Shown here: positions 43,821-51,700 of the stretch, in pieces
Position numbering within the stretch: the stretch's first letter is position 1
Layout: each line of letters opens with the position of its first letter
NCBI RefSeq assembly: GCF_002251435.1
Contig: NZ_NPJI01000014.1
Location: forward strand, 1-60,408
Direction of reading: 5' to 3'
Length of the DNA: 60,408 nucleotides
From: Prevotella sp. P2-180
GTDB taxonomy: Bacteria > Bacteroidota > Bacteroidia > Bacteroidales > Bacteroidaceae
Notes under the pieces: generated by a model
Told to the model about the DNA's origin: nothing
Database searches by the model: none
What the model saw: the letters and a program-made list of their open reading frames with translations, nothing else
Translations under genes and position numbers: made by a program

Positions 43821-44333
43821 ATGAAGATTACAAATACAGAGCAACTCCGTGCAGAGTTGGAAAAGCTCTCGCCAGAGCAGGAACGAAACAGAAAAGAGGC
43901 AGAAGTGAACAAGGAAATAGCCGTCCTTACAGAAACGCTGTCAGACATCAAAGACACCATAGGCAAGCTGTCGCCACTTGCAGATGCGTTGAAGGAAGCT
44001 AGTGCCGTGCATATCCCCAAGGATATGGAATCTCAGTTGATGACGTTAGCCAAAGCGCAAGGTGCACTTGCTGCTGACACGTTCAAATCCAAAGTGGAGG
44101 CAACTGTAAAGAAAGTAGGAACGGCTGACAACAGGGTATCAATCCCTTTGCCAGCCGCCTATTGCCTGTTTACAGTTTTCTTCTTCCTTGCCGCCTTTCT
44201 TGGACTTGTGATTGCTGCAAACGTTTTCCTGTTACACTCCATGGAGCTTTGGAAAATCGTTAGATTCGTTACTGCTGGAATGGTGGTTATGTGTACTGCC
44301 ATTTTGTATGCCAAACATAGGAAGTGGTTATAA
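43821..44333 (+). CDS. Small coiled-coil membrane protein of mob region, 170 aa
   Basis: An N-terminal helical/coiled-coil part (ITNTEQLRAELEKLSPEQER, EIAVLTETLSDIKDTIGKLS) is followed by two membrane segments (AYCLFTVFFFLAAFLGLVIA and IVRFVTAGMVVMCTAILYA) and a short basic end. Such proteins close many Bacteroidales mob operons; their function is unknown. 36 bp after the relaxase remnant. Confidence 0.65.
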   Translation: MKITNTEQLRAELEKLSPEQERNRKEAEVNKEIAVLTETLSDIKDTIGKLSPLADALKEASAVHIPKDMESQLMTLAKAQGALAADTFKSKVEATVKKVGTADNRVSIPLPAAYCLFTVFFFLAAFLGLVIAANVFLLHSMELWKIVRFVTAGMVVMCTAILYAKHRKWL

Positions 44334-44336
44334 AAA

Positions 44337-44367
44337 AGGATGGCGAGAACACAATCTTGCCATCCTT
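44337..44367. terminator. Terminator at the right end of the element
   Basis: GGATGGC (44338-44344) pairs with GCCATCC (44359-44365). A-run on the left and TTCGTTTCG on the right let it work in both directions. Between here and 44508 there is only AT-rich sequence without a gene. Confidence 0.65.
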
Positions 44368-44507
44368 CGTTTCGAACTAAATAATCCAATAATATTATAT
44401 CGCTTTTAACAACACTATGTTAATACTATATCTCTTCAGCCACCAAAAGGGAAACTATGGCAAAGAAAAACGGATGATTTTTCAAGCTATTCCCTTTCAT
44501 ATTGGGC

Positions 44508-44717
44508 TCACATCATAAATAAGTGCTGTAAAATGCTTTCTCCTTGTGAATGAGGATAAGGCATGAAGCAGACGACTAATAACAATATCAGAAATATGGC
44601 AACGATTATCACCGTACCCCATCGAACTAATGCGGGCGGTATTTCGCCTAAAAGGTTGCGAAACTTCTCTGAACGCAACTCTATATCAGACGAAGTGTTT
44701 TTTTTAGTGTCCATCAT
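44508..44717 (-). CDS. HlyD-like N-terminal stub, 69 aa
   Basis: The N-terminus matches the start of Bacteroidales HlyD-type membrane-fusion proteins: IELRSEKFRNLLGEIPPALV, RWGTVIIVAIFLILLLVVCF as the membrane anchor, then the conserved YP position (MPYPHSQGESI). The periplasmic part, about 300 residues with lipoyl and coiled-coil domains, is absent: the frame stops at 44508. It lies 3 bp after the LRR lipoprotein gene's stop and about 140 bp from the mobile element. It may be a truncated exporter part, or a genuinely small membrane protein. Confidence 0.55.
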   Translation of the reverse strand: MMDTKKNTSSDIELRSEKFRNLLGEIPPALVRWGTVIIVAIFLILLLVVCFMPYPHSQGESILQHLFMM

Positions 44718-44719
44718 AT

Positions 44720-46117
44720 CTATTCTTCAATTATTTCTTTAAAATTACACCAATTTCGGGTGTTTCTGTACAACTCAGCAGTACCTTGGGGCACAAAAAG
44801 TGAACATCCTTCAGTTTTAGGTACTATTTTTATTTCAAGAGGATCCAACCATTTAAGATGGAGACGTGAAACAGAACAACCTAAAAAAGCCTCACTTGAT
44901 ACATTCATTACAGTTATTGGAATATTCAAGTCCTTCAATAAAGATCCAGTCGTAAAGGCTTGGTTTCCTATTGATGAAAGATTCGAATCAGCATTAATTT
45001 GTATTTCTTCCATCCCAACGCAGCCATAGAATGCCATGCTATTAATTTCCTCTACAGAATTGGGAATTTTAATTTGTTTCAAATTTTTACATCCCTTAAA
45101 GGCTGAAGCACCTACGATTTTCAAACTTTTGGGAAGAACTACTTCCTTGACATTAACGGCATTTGTGAACACGCCAGAGGGAATTTCTGCATATAGAAAG
45201 ATTTCTTCGTATTTTTTCTCAGGTTTCCATCCGTAGTATTCAAATGGATTTCCTAAACCGGCAACTATAGAACATTCAGAGAGGTCAATACTTACAGGAT
45301 TTTGTAAATTGTTGTTTTCTTGTTCTGAGAACAAACTTCTTATTACCGGGAAATCAAGGCCATTAATCGGACCAACAACTTTAAAAGAACGTATGCATTC
45401 AAGATTGCCGACATTATTTCCCAAAAGAATCTGAAGACTACCTGGCTTATCGACAGATATTTCAACCTTGTTTTCAAATGGTGCAGGCTCTTGAATAAGA
45501 CAAGGACCACAACCTTTTATCACAGGACGACCATTGATTTTAAAATCCAGAGATGCAATACGCCCCAATCCTTCGTTCTTTTCAAGAATCAAGAATACAT
45601 CGTATTCATTCTCATTGACCGCTTTAATTTCTTTGATTTTTATCCAGTCCGCATTTTGTGGATAGATTTCGGCAGCCGGAATAGAACCAGACTGTACCCT
45701 TACTCTAATTTCTCCACTCTCATAATTATGGCTATAACAATCTTTTTCCGGTATAACATTTGGAACTCCTTCTTGGGTTATGGGAATAATGATTCTTTCT
45801 CCTTGGGAATACACAACCACATTTCCTTGTCTTGAAAAAATTTCGGAATTCTCCAAAACACTGACACATAGTTCTCCAACACCATCTGTCAAAGATAGTG
45901 AAACGTCAATCCATGATTCGTCCGAGGACACAGAAACATCTGAGTATATAGAGGTAAAACTCAAAATTACTTCCGCCTGATTGTGATTAAGATTAATTCC
46001 TTCCCTTACAATAACCAATGCGTCCTCAGACCATGATATATTTTCAATTTCATTGTCATGGCATCCAGACATAAACAATGTTACTATGACGCCTAATAAA
46101 TATTTGATCAATCTCAT
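44720..46117 (-). CDS. BACON-like / BspA-type leucine-rich-repeat lipoprotein
   Basis: 465 residues. The signal MRLIKYLLGVIVTLFMSGC has a lipobox at Cys19. Residues about 25-200 form two beta domains resembling BACON repeats (SVSSDESWIDVSLSLTDGVG, NVVVYSQGERIIIPITQEGV). The C-terminal ~180 residues carry BspA-type LRR_5 units: VFTNAVNVKEVVLPKSLKIV, ASAFKGCKNLKQIKIPNSVE and NSMAFYGCVGMEEIQINADS. BspA-type repeats bind host or bacterial surfaces in other species. It lies directly downstream of the MACPF gene, in the same direction, so it may help target or shield it. Function is inferred. Confidence 0.75.
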   Translation of the reverse strand: MRLIKYLLGVIVTLFMSGCHDNEIENISWSEDALVIVREGINLNHNQAEVILSFTSIYSDVSVSSDESWIDVSLSLTDGVGELCVSVLENSEIFSRQGNVVVYSQGERIIIPITQEGVPNVIPEKDCYSHNYESGEIRVRVQSGSIPAAEIYPQNADWIKIKEIKAVNENEYDVFLILEKNEGLGRIASLDFKINGRPVIKGCGPCLIQEPAPFENKVEISVDKPGSLQILLGNNVGNLECIRSFKVVGPINGLDFPVIRSLFSEQENNNLQNPVSIDLSECSIVAGLGNPFEYYGWKPEKKYEEIFLYAEIPSGVFTNAVNVKEVVLPKSLKIVGASAFKGCKNLKQIKIPNSVEEINSMAFYGCVGMEEIQINADSNLSSIGNQAFTTGSLLKDLNIPITVMNVSSEAFLGCSVSRLHLKWLDPLEIKIVPKTEGCSLFVPQGTAELYRNTRNWCNFKEIIEE

Positions 46118-46170
46118 TGTATAGTGCGTTTAAGAGGAGAGACAAGTATTTGTCCCTCCCAAGTTATTAT

Positions 46171-47880
46171 TTAAAGACCGATTATCGTATAATTCTGAAG
46201 TATCATCATGGAAATCTTACGCTTTGGTAATGACTCCACCCACTCACGTATTCCATAATAATCCAAAACATAATCTTCGTAATCTTCATCATAAAGATAT
46301 GACAACGCTATTTTGTTGGTAGGATCATAAATATACCGCATATTAGAATTTGTATCTTCATACAGGTACATATTATCCTCATTAAAACCATTCATGCGAA
46401 CACAAAGAGGTTTACGTACATTCGGATTATAAGTGGTATTGTAATTTGTTGAAAATTGCAGTCCCTGAAATATCGTTTTTTTCTTGGCATATATTTCCTG
46501 AACTTTGTTCATCATCGTTTGGTTATTGTTATTAGCACGAAGTTCGTTGTCTGTTGAGCTGTTATATGCTCCATCACTTAGAACAATTTTGTCTCCTTGG
46601 CGTGTGGTCATCACAGCTGCCACCTCATATAATTTTTCACCAGATGATGTTGTTCTTGCTAGCACCTTTACTATCTCGAATTTTGGATCTTGAACTTCAT
46701 CTAAAGATTCAAGAAAGCCGTTTGTCGTGTCATCCATTCGGAATTTGAAATTTTTCTCCAATACAAAATCTGACATTGGATATAATCCACATTCCTCTTC
46801 ATTATAACCTGATGTTATATCTATCATAGTATAAGTATTACTATTATTCAGTGAATTTAACCATGGAGTTAAATCTATCGACAGGTTATCTAACTTCGTA
46901 GGTGAAACTATGGTCTGCAAAGTAGGTGTTCCTCCAAATGTTTGAATGTAGATTTCTGTATTTTCTGTTTCATACTGAGAAGAGCTACCGGATCCTGTAT
47001 TTTTCCCAAAAGAAAGAGTTCCTGATGCTGAATTGGAATCAGATCCGGATTTCCATGAGAAAGAGGCATTAATATCTTTTGTCAACCCCTTCTCTCTTGA
47101 CTCGGAATCAGATCCGGTCTCAGACTTTCCTGCATAAAAAGCTGTAGCCTTACCTCCAGTAATATAACTACGGAGTACGAATGGCCCATAAGAGTCTATC
47201 AGGTTTCCTATTGTCCCACGATATAAATCAGTAAGGAATGTTTGGCTCAAGCATTCACGGGCATAAATTTTCCTTTTATCTATCGTTGATAATAATTCAT
47301 ATTGACTTCCTTTAACTTCTATATTTAATTCGCCATAAACACATTTTAAACCAAAGGAAGAGGCTGATTTAAAAAGTTCAGTCATCTTCTTTTCTCTTCC
47401 AATTTTGAAAAGTCCTACATTCAGACTAAAACCACTCTTTACTGTTTTTGATATTTGGCTGTTCGTTTCATATCTCGACATTCCATTATAAGTAAATGAA
47501 TAAGCCGAAGAAGACCTCAAAGGTTTCGCTGTAATCAATGAAGAATATTTAGCTTTAATTCTTCCAAGATCAAGAACAGGAAACTTTACATTTTCCATAT
47601 CACCAAGTATGGAGTTCCCAATTGTGTATGAATATCCAAGCATCAATTCAGAGTCTCCTATCAAACCTCCATTATTAGAACCACTTCTTGTAGCGTTATT
47701 GTCTAATGCTTTGAGTGGAAGTTTTTTGACATGCGGTACCGAAACTTGCCTGTCCTGAAGAATAATATTCTCAGTATTATCATTGCAATCCAATGAAGAC
47801 ATATAATTGTCATCATTGGTGCAGCTTACCATTAAAAAAATGGATATAACTACCGTTAATATGCTTTTAAGTCTATTCAT
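46171..47880 (-). CDS. MACPF-domain lipoprotein (BSAP-like)
   Basis: 569 residues. The signal peptide ends in the lipobox FLMVSC (Cys20). The MACPF/perforin core lies at about 80-370: SYTIGNSILGDMENVKFPVL, then the signature LIDSYGPFVLRSYITGGKAT (Tyr231-Gly232, Gly242-Gly243), followed by a Ser/Gly-rich stretch with SFSWKSGSDSNSASGTLSFG, a likely membrane-inserting hairpin. In Bacteroides, lipoprotein MACPFs (BSAP-1 and relatives) kill competing strains by pore formation. The C-terminal ~190 residues have no clear family and could bind the target. Its ATG overlaps the preceding stop by four bases, so it is made together with the lipoprotein upstream. Confidence 0.82.
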   Translation of the reverse strand: MNRLKSILTVVISIFLMVSCTNDDNYMSSLDCNDNTENIILQDRQVSVPHVKKLPLKALDNNATRSGSNNGGLIGDSELMLGYSYTIGNSILGDMENVKFPVLDLGRIKAKYSSLITAKPLRSSSAYSFTYNGMSRYETNSQISKTVKSGFSLNVGLFKIGREKKMTELFKSASSFGLKCVYGELNIEVKGSQYELLSTIDKRKIYARECLSQTFLTDLYRGTIGNLIDSYGPFVLRSYITGGKATAFYAGKSETGSDSESREKGLTKDINASFSWKSGSDSNSASGTLSFGKNTGSGSSSQYETENTEIYIQTFGGTPTLQTIVSPTKLDNLSIDLTPWLNSLNNSNTYTMIDITSGYNEEECGLYPMSDFVLEKNFKFRMDDTTNGFLESLDEVQDPKFEIVKVLARTTSSGEKLYEVAAVMTTRQGDKIVLSDGAYNSSTDNELRANNNNQTMMNKVQEIYAKKKTIFQGLQFSTNYNTTYNPNVRKPLCVRMNGFNEDNMYLYEDTNSNMRYIYDPTNKIALSYLYDEDYEDYVLDYYGIREWVESLPKRKISMMILQNYTIIGL

Positions 47881-49271
47881 AATTGTGGATTTATAAGTAT
47901 TAATGAATCTTTCTTTATAACAAACATAGGCTCTTTAAGGATGATATCTCCGTCTGAACCAATAGGTGTATAGGTAATTGTCTCCTCGGGGGCTATTTCT
48001 TCCGGATTCTCTACAATACTACCAGACCAAGTACCTTTTAAAATACATTCTCTTCGGTTTCCTCCTTCTTCATATACCGCTTTAGCAGTATATTTTACAG
48101 TTACGTTGTATTTTACAAATTTCAGAGTGACTTTAGCTATTGAAGATGGATTACAGCGAATAGGATGACTATATTTAATAGGCCTATCTATATATTGGGT
48201 ATTAGTGTTGATGAAATTAGCATCAACAGGACTGTCTGGTTCTGGTGAAATTACGATACCAGCAACAACAGAGGGACGTTGAAATTTTATGTCTTGATTA
48301 CTGAAGTTAAGATTCACATTCCACGTGTTACGATTAAAATAAGAATTTTCAGTCTCATGAAAATCAAAAGGAACATTTATTTCTTTTTGTTGAGACGATG
48401 TATTTTTTACAGTAACCGTTTTTGTGAATGAGGATTGGGAAACTGTAGTTGAATTCACATCATATTCCAAAGAATAAATTTCAAATTTCTTGTCAGGAGT
48501 GATTATAAACTCTTGTTGCGCTTTGTTAGAAACTCTTTTTGCGTAGCGAATTTTATTGCCGCTTACAGCCTCTAAAACATAATAGAAGATTGACCATGAA
48601 TTGTTTGGGTCTGATTGTCCAAGATAACTCTCGCTTTGAATTGCATAATAGTTTTTGTATGAATCGGATTTCAAAAGGTCCCAACCACAACCCATCAAAG
48701 AACCACTATTGTCTTTCGATGCCATTAAAATCTTATCATCAGGTTTGTTGGTATAGTACCCAACAGTCAGAGGTGTCCCGGATGCTTCAGAATAGATTAA
48801 ATATGGAACTCCTGCTGAAGGAGGTAGAACCTTTATGTAGAAACGATTTTTAGTTGCATCATTAGAATTGTTCAATATAACCTCTTTTCCCTTTCCATCA
48901 CAATAAAGATTGACATATTCGTTAGTTGAACCACTTGTAGCCTTAGCACGAACTTTTATCGTAGCAGGTAATTCGCGGATGGCGTACATATTGTCCCAGA
49001 ATGTATCATCGTATAAATCTTGGTTAGAGATTGGAAGATTTTTACGCTGTGAATGAAGCTGTTCATATAATTCTTTCATTCTCATCATATCATCAGACAT
49101 AACGAGTTCTTTTGGATTTTCCAAAGAGACAGAATCTTCTAAGATCGCACGAGTTTGAGGCATTTGTACCTCAGATTTTTCAAGAGAGGATACAACATCC
49201 TCCATGGTGTCAGTACATCCGCTAAAGAGCGTGATTGCACACATAGCTAAAATTAAAAATTTTGGTTTCAT
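47877..49271 (-). CDS. Lipoprotein, possible beta-trefoil plus aerolysin-like pore former
   Basis: 464 residues with lipobox FSGC (Cys19). After a helical linker (MRMKELYEQLHSQRKNLPIS), residues about 100-255 resemble a lectin-like trefoil (VNLYCDGKGKEVILNNSNDA, CGWDLLKSDSYKNYYAIQSE). Then come residues ~260-420 with a long Ser/Thr-rich strand pattern: VSQSSFTKTVTVKNTSSQQ, VPFDFHETENSYFNRNTWN, a proline step VVAGIVISPEPDSPVD, and FVKYNVTVKYTAKAVYEEGG. This order (lectin, then alternating amphipathic strands) is that of aerolysin/ETX-MTX2-like toxins. The match is by pattern only. It could instead be an adhesin. Translationally coupled to the MACPF gene. Confidence 0.45.
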   Translation of the reverse strand: MKPKFLILAMCAITLFSGCTDTMEDVVSSLEKSEVQMPQTRAILEDSVSLENPKELVMSDDMMRMKELYEQLHSQRKNLPISNQDLYDDTFWDNMYAIRELPATIKVRAKATSGSTNEYVNLYCDGKGKEVILNNSNDATKNRFYIKVLPPSAGVPYLIYSEASGTPLTVGYYTNKPDDKILMASKDNSGSLMGCGWDLLKSDSYKNYYAIQSESYLGQSDPNNSWSIFYYVLEAVSGNKIRYAKRVSNKAQQEFIITPDKKFEIYSLEYDVNSTTVSQSSFTKTVTVKNTSSQQKEINVPFDFHETENSYFNRNTWNVNLNFSNQDIKFQRPSVVAGIVISPEPDSPVDANFINTNTQYIDRPIKYSHPIRCNPSSIAKVTLKFVKYNVTVKYTAKAVYEEGGNRRECILKGTWSGSIVENPEEIAPEETITYTPIGSDGDIILKEPMFVIKKDSLILINPQL

Positions 49272-49363
49272 ATCATGTTATTTAAAATGAATTAATATCT
49301 AATTATTTTTTTAAGTTATAAGCCTCATTTCAAAGAATAAAGCTATAAATAATCTCAATGACT

Positions 49364-49495
49364 TTACTGCCAAGTTGTTGGTGACCTTGACTTATGATTG
49401 CCAGTGTGCAACGACATTGCTATACAAGAATCATTAATGTCAAAGCTTAGTCGCATAATTTTACACATGACAGAAATTAAAAGATTCAGTTCCAT
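49364..49495 (-). CDS. Unrecognised 43-aa frame in the 49272-49505 gap
   Basis: An ATG at 49495, 10 bp after the exporter stop, opens MELNLLISVMCKIMRLSFDI followed by NDSCIAMSLHTGNHKSRS and a short tail to TAA at 49364. It contains two cysteines and no GG site. No strong ribosome-binding site. It may be a small accessory peptide or chance. The gap holds no other gene. Confidence 0.2.
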   Translation of the reverse strand: MELNLLISVMCKIMRLSFDINDSCIAMSLHTGNHKSRSPTTWQ

Positions 49496-49505
49496 ATTTT
49501 AACAA

Positions 49506-51695
49506 TTAATTACCTAATTCAAGTTGATTCTTAACAAGATTATAGTATCTTCCTCTCTTTTCAATGAGAGAAGAATGATTGCCGGCTTCGACAATCTTTC
49601 CACCATCTACCACTACGATTTGGTCTGCGTTTTTAACCGTGGATAGTCGATGTGCAACCACTACAACTGTACGACCTTTGTAAAATTCATCGAGGTTCTC
49701 GACTATTGCTCTCTCATTTTTTGCATCAAGGGCATTGGTGGCTTCGTCTAAAAATATGAAATCCGGATTCTTATAAACTGCGCGGGCTATGAGTACACGT
49801 TGTTTCTGACCTTGGCTCAGTCCAACTCCGTCACGTCCGATAATAGTGTTATACTTCAGCGGAAGCCCCATGACATAGTCATGGATATTTGCAATTTTCG
49901 CAGCTTGTTCAAGCTGTTCCACATCTATCTCACCATCATCGACAGCAATATTCCGGGCTATGGATTCAGAGAATATCACTCCATCCTGCATTACTACTCC
50001 ACAATGGCGACGCCACCATTTGAGGTTATATTCGTTGATATTACGTCCGGCAATAAAAATTGAACCGTTCATAACTCGATAATAACCGAGCATGAGTTTA
50101 ATTAGTGTGGTCTTTCCACTTCCTGATGCTCCTACTATGGCAGTCACTTTCCCTTCTGGAATGTCAAAAGATACGCCCTCAAGTGTTTTCTTCAAAGCAT
50201 GAGGGTCGTATTTGAAATCTATGTTCTCAATTTTGATTGACTTTTCTTTATCAAATGATTTTGCCTGATTTTCTTTTGATTCTTCATTCTTACCTTCGTG
50301 AATCTCGTTAATTCTTTCAAGAGAAATTTTTACATCCTGCAAAGAGTATATAAATGACATAAACTGCTCGACCGGAGAGTTAAGCTGCCCAACGATATAT
50401 TGGATAGCAAGCATTGCGCCCAAAGTAATCTGGCCGTTTATTACAGCAGTTGCCGCAAAAACGGTTATCAGTATGTTCTTGATCTCGTTAATGAATACAG
50501 AACCTGCCTCCTGTGTCTGTTGCAGTTTCAACGACTTCATTTGGACATTAAACAAGTCTGCTTGTGTATCTTCCCATTCCCACCGTCTGCGCTGCTCACA
50601 ATCCTGCAACTTTATTTCCTGCATTGATGTAATGAATTGGTATGTCTTATTTTGATTAATCGCTTGCTGCTCAAATATCTCATAATCAATTACTTTGCGA
50701 CGCCGCAGAAATGAGAATATCCATAATCCGTAAATAATGCTTCCCATAATAAAAACGCCAAAAATTACTTTGTTATATATCAACAGAACAATACCAAATA
50801 TAATGAAACTCAAAAATGTGAAGATAACATTCAGAACTTGCCCTGTGAGGAAATTCTGAACACGCGAGTGGTCTTCAATACGTTGCAATAAATCTCCCAT
50901 CAACTTTGTGTCAAAAAAAGCCATAGGTAATTTCAACAACTTGACAAAGAAATCACTTACTAATGAAATATTTATCCGCATGGAAATATGAAGCAACAAC
51001 CAGCGTCGTATAAAGTCCGTGGCTGTACGTCCAATAACAATCATAAGTTCTCCTAACAATACAAGCCAAATAAATCCAATGTCATCGTATTTTATGCCTA
51101 TATCAACGATTGATTGGGTCAGAAATGGCATGATCAGTTGAAGTAAACACCCCAATAAGAGACCTAAGATAATTTGAATAAGATTTGTTCTATATTGCAG
51201 TAAGTAACCAAATAAAAATTTGAAAGAACGTCTCTCTTCTTGCACTCCCGCAACATTTCTTTCTCCAAATTTTTCTGTGGGTTCAAGAATCATAATAATG
51301 CCTTTTTCTTCTCCATTCAAAGTTGAACTAATCCAATGCTTCTTAAACTCCTCCAATGAATAGCACATTAATCCTTTACCAGGGTCTGCTATATAGAATT
51401 TCTTTTTGCTCTTTACTTTGTATAAAACAACGAAATGGTTTTGATTCCAATGCAATATGCTTGGCAGAGAAATGGTGACTAATTGCTCAATAGAAGCCTT
51501 GCCGTATACTGAATTGAATCCTATTTTTTCTGCAGCGTTTTTTATTGCGAATAGCGACACACCTTCAGTTGAAACACTACATAGCTTAGAAAGTGCTTCA
51601 ATACTATATGCGTTTTTATAATATTTGCAAATCATTGCCAAACAGGCAACTCCGCATTGCATTGCATCCAATTGTTTAACAAAATGAAATCTCAT
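49506..51695 (-). CDS. Peptidase-containing ABC exporter (C39, PCAT)
   Basis: 729 residues: N-terminal C39 peptidase (about 1-130) with Cys14 in QLDAMQCGVACLAM, His87 in HWNQNHFVVLYKV and Asp104 in YIADPGKGL; a six-segment exporter membrane domain (about 160-440); and a C-terminal ATPase with Walker A GASGSGKTT, signature LSQGQKQR and Walker B DFIFLDEA. PCATs cut leader peptides after GG and export the mature peptide. It is 5 bp downstream of the outer-membrane barrel gene and follows the rSAM gene, so its likely cargo is the precursor encoded at 55444. A normal partner, an HlyD protein, is reduced here to a stub (44508-44717). Confidence 0.92.
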   Translation of the reverse strand: MRFHFVKQLDAMQCGVACLAMICKYYKNAYSIEALSKLCSVSTEGVSLFAIKNAAEKIGFNSVYGKASIEQLVTISLPSILHWNQNHFVVLYKVKSKKKFYIADPGKGLMCYSLEEFKKHWISSTLNGEEKGIIMILEPTEKFGERNVAGVQEERRSFKFLFGYLLQYRTNLIQIILGLLLGCLLQLIMPFLTQSIVDIGIKYDDIGFIWLVLLGELMIVIGRTATDFIRRWLLLHISMRINISLVSDFFVKLLKLPMAFFDTKLMGDLLQRIEDHSRVQNFLTGQVLNVIFTFLSFIIFGIVLLIYNKVIFGVFIMGSIIYGLWIFSFLRRRKVIDYEIFEQQAINQNKTYQFITSMQEIKLQDCEQRRRWEWEDTQADLFNVQMKSLKLQQTQEAGSVFINEIKNILITVFAATAVINGQITLGAMLAIQYIVGQLNSPVEQFMSFIYSLQDVKISLERINEIHEGKNEESKENQAKSFDKEKSIKIENIDFKYDPHALKKTLEGVSFDIPEGKVTAIVGASGSGKTTLIKLMLGYYRVMNGSIFIAGRNINEYNLKWWRRHCGVVMQDGVIFSESIARNIAVDDGEIDVEQLEQAAKIANIHDYVMGLPLKYNTIIGRDGVGLSQGQKQRVLIARAVYKNPDFIFLDEATNALDAKNERAIVENLDEFYKGRTVVVVAHRLSTVKNADQIVVVDGGKIVEAGNHSSLIEKRGRYYNLVKNQLELGN

Positions 51696-51700
51696 TTTTA

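Larger units (their letters stand above)
34980..44400 (+). mobile_element. Integrated mobilizable element, partly degraded
   Basis: A plus-strand block with two tyrosine recombinases, an AbiE toxin-antitoxin pair, a membrane protein, an Xis-like HTH protein, two unknown proteins, a mobA-like gene, a relaxase C-terminal part and a small membrane protein. It has integration and mobilization but no conjugation apparatus, the layout of Bacteroidales mobilizable elements (NBU/Tn4555-like in organisation). The ends are set by gene content; I found no convincing direct-repeat att sites. Confidence 0.7.

Noticed and set aside
34694..44507. Direct-repeat attachment sites of the element
   Set aside because: Short matches such as CTATTCC and CCACCAAAA occur on both sides but are no longer than chance; ends left undefined.
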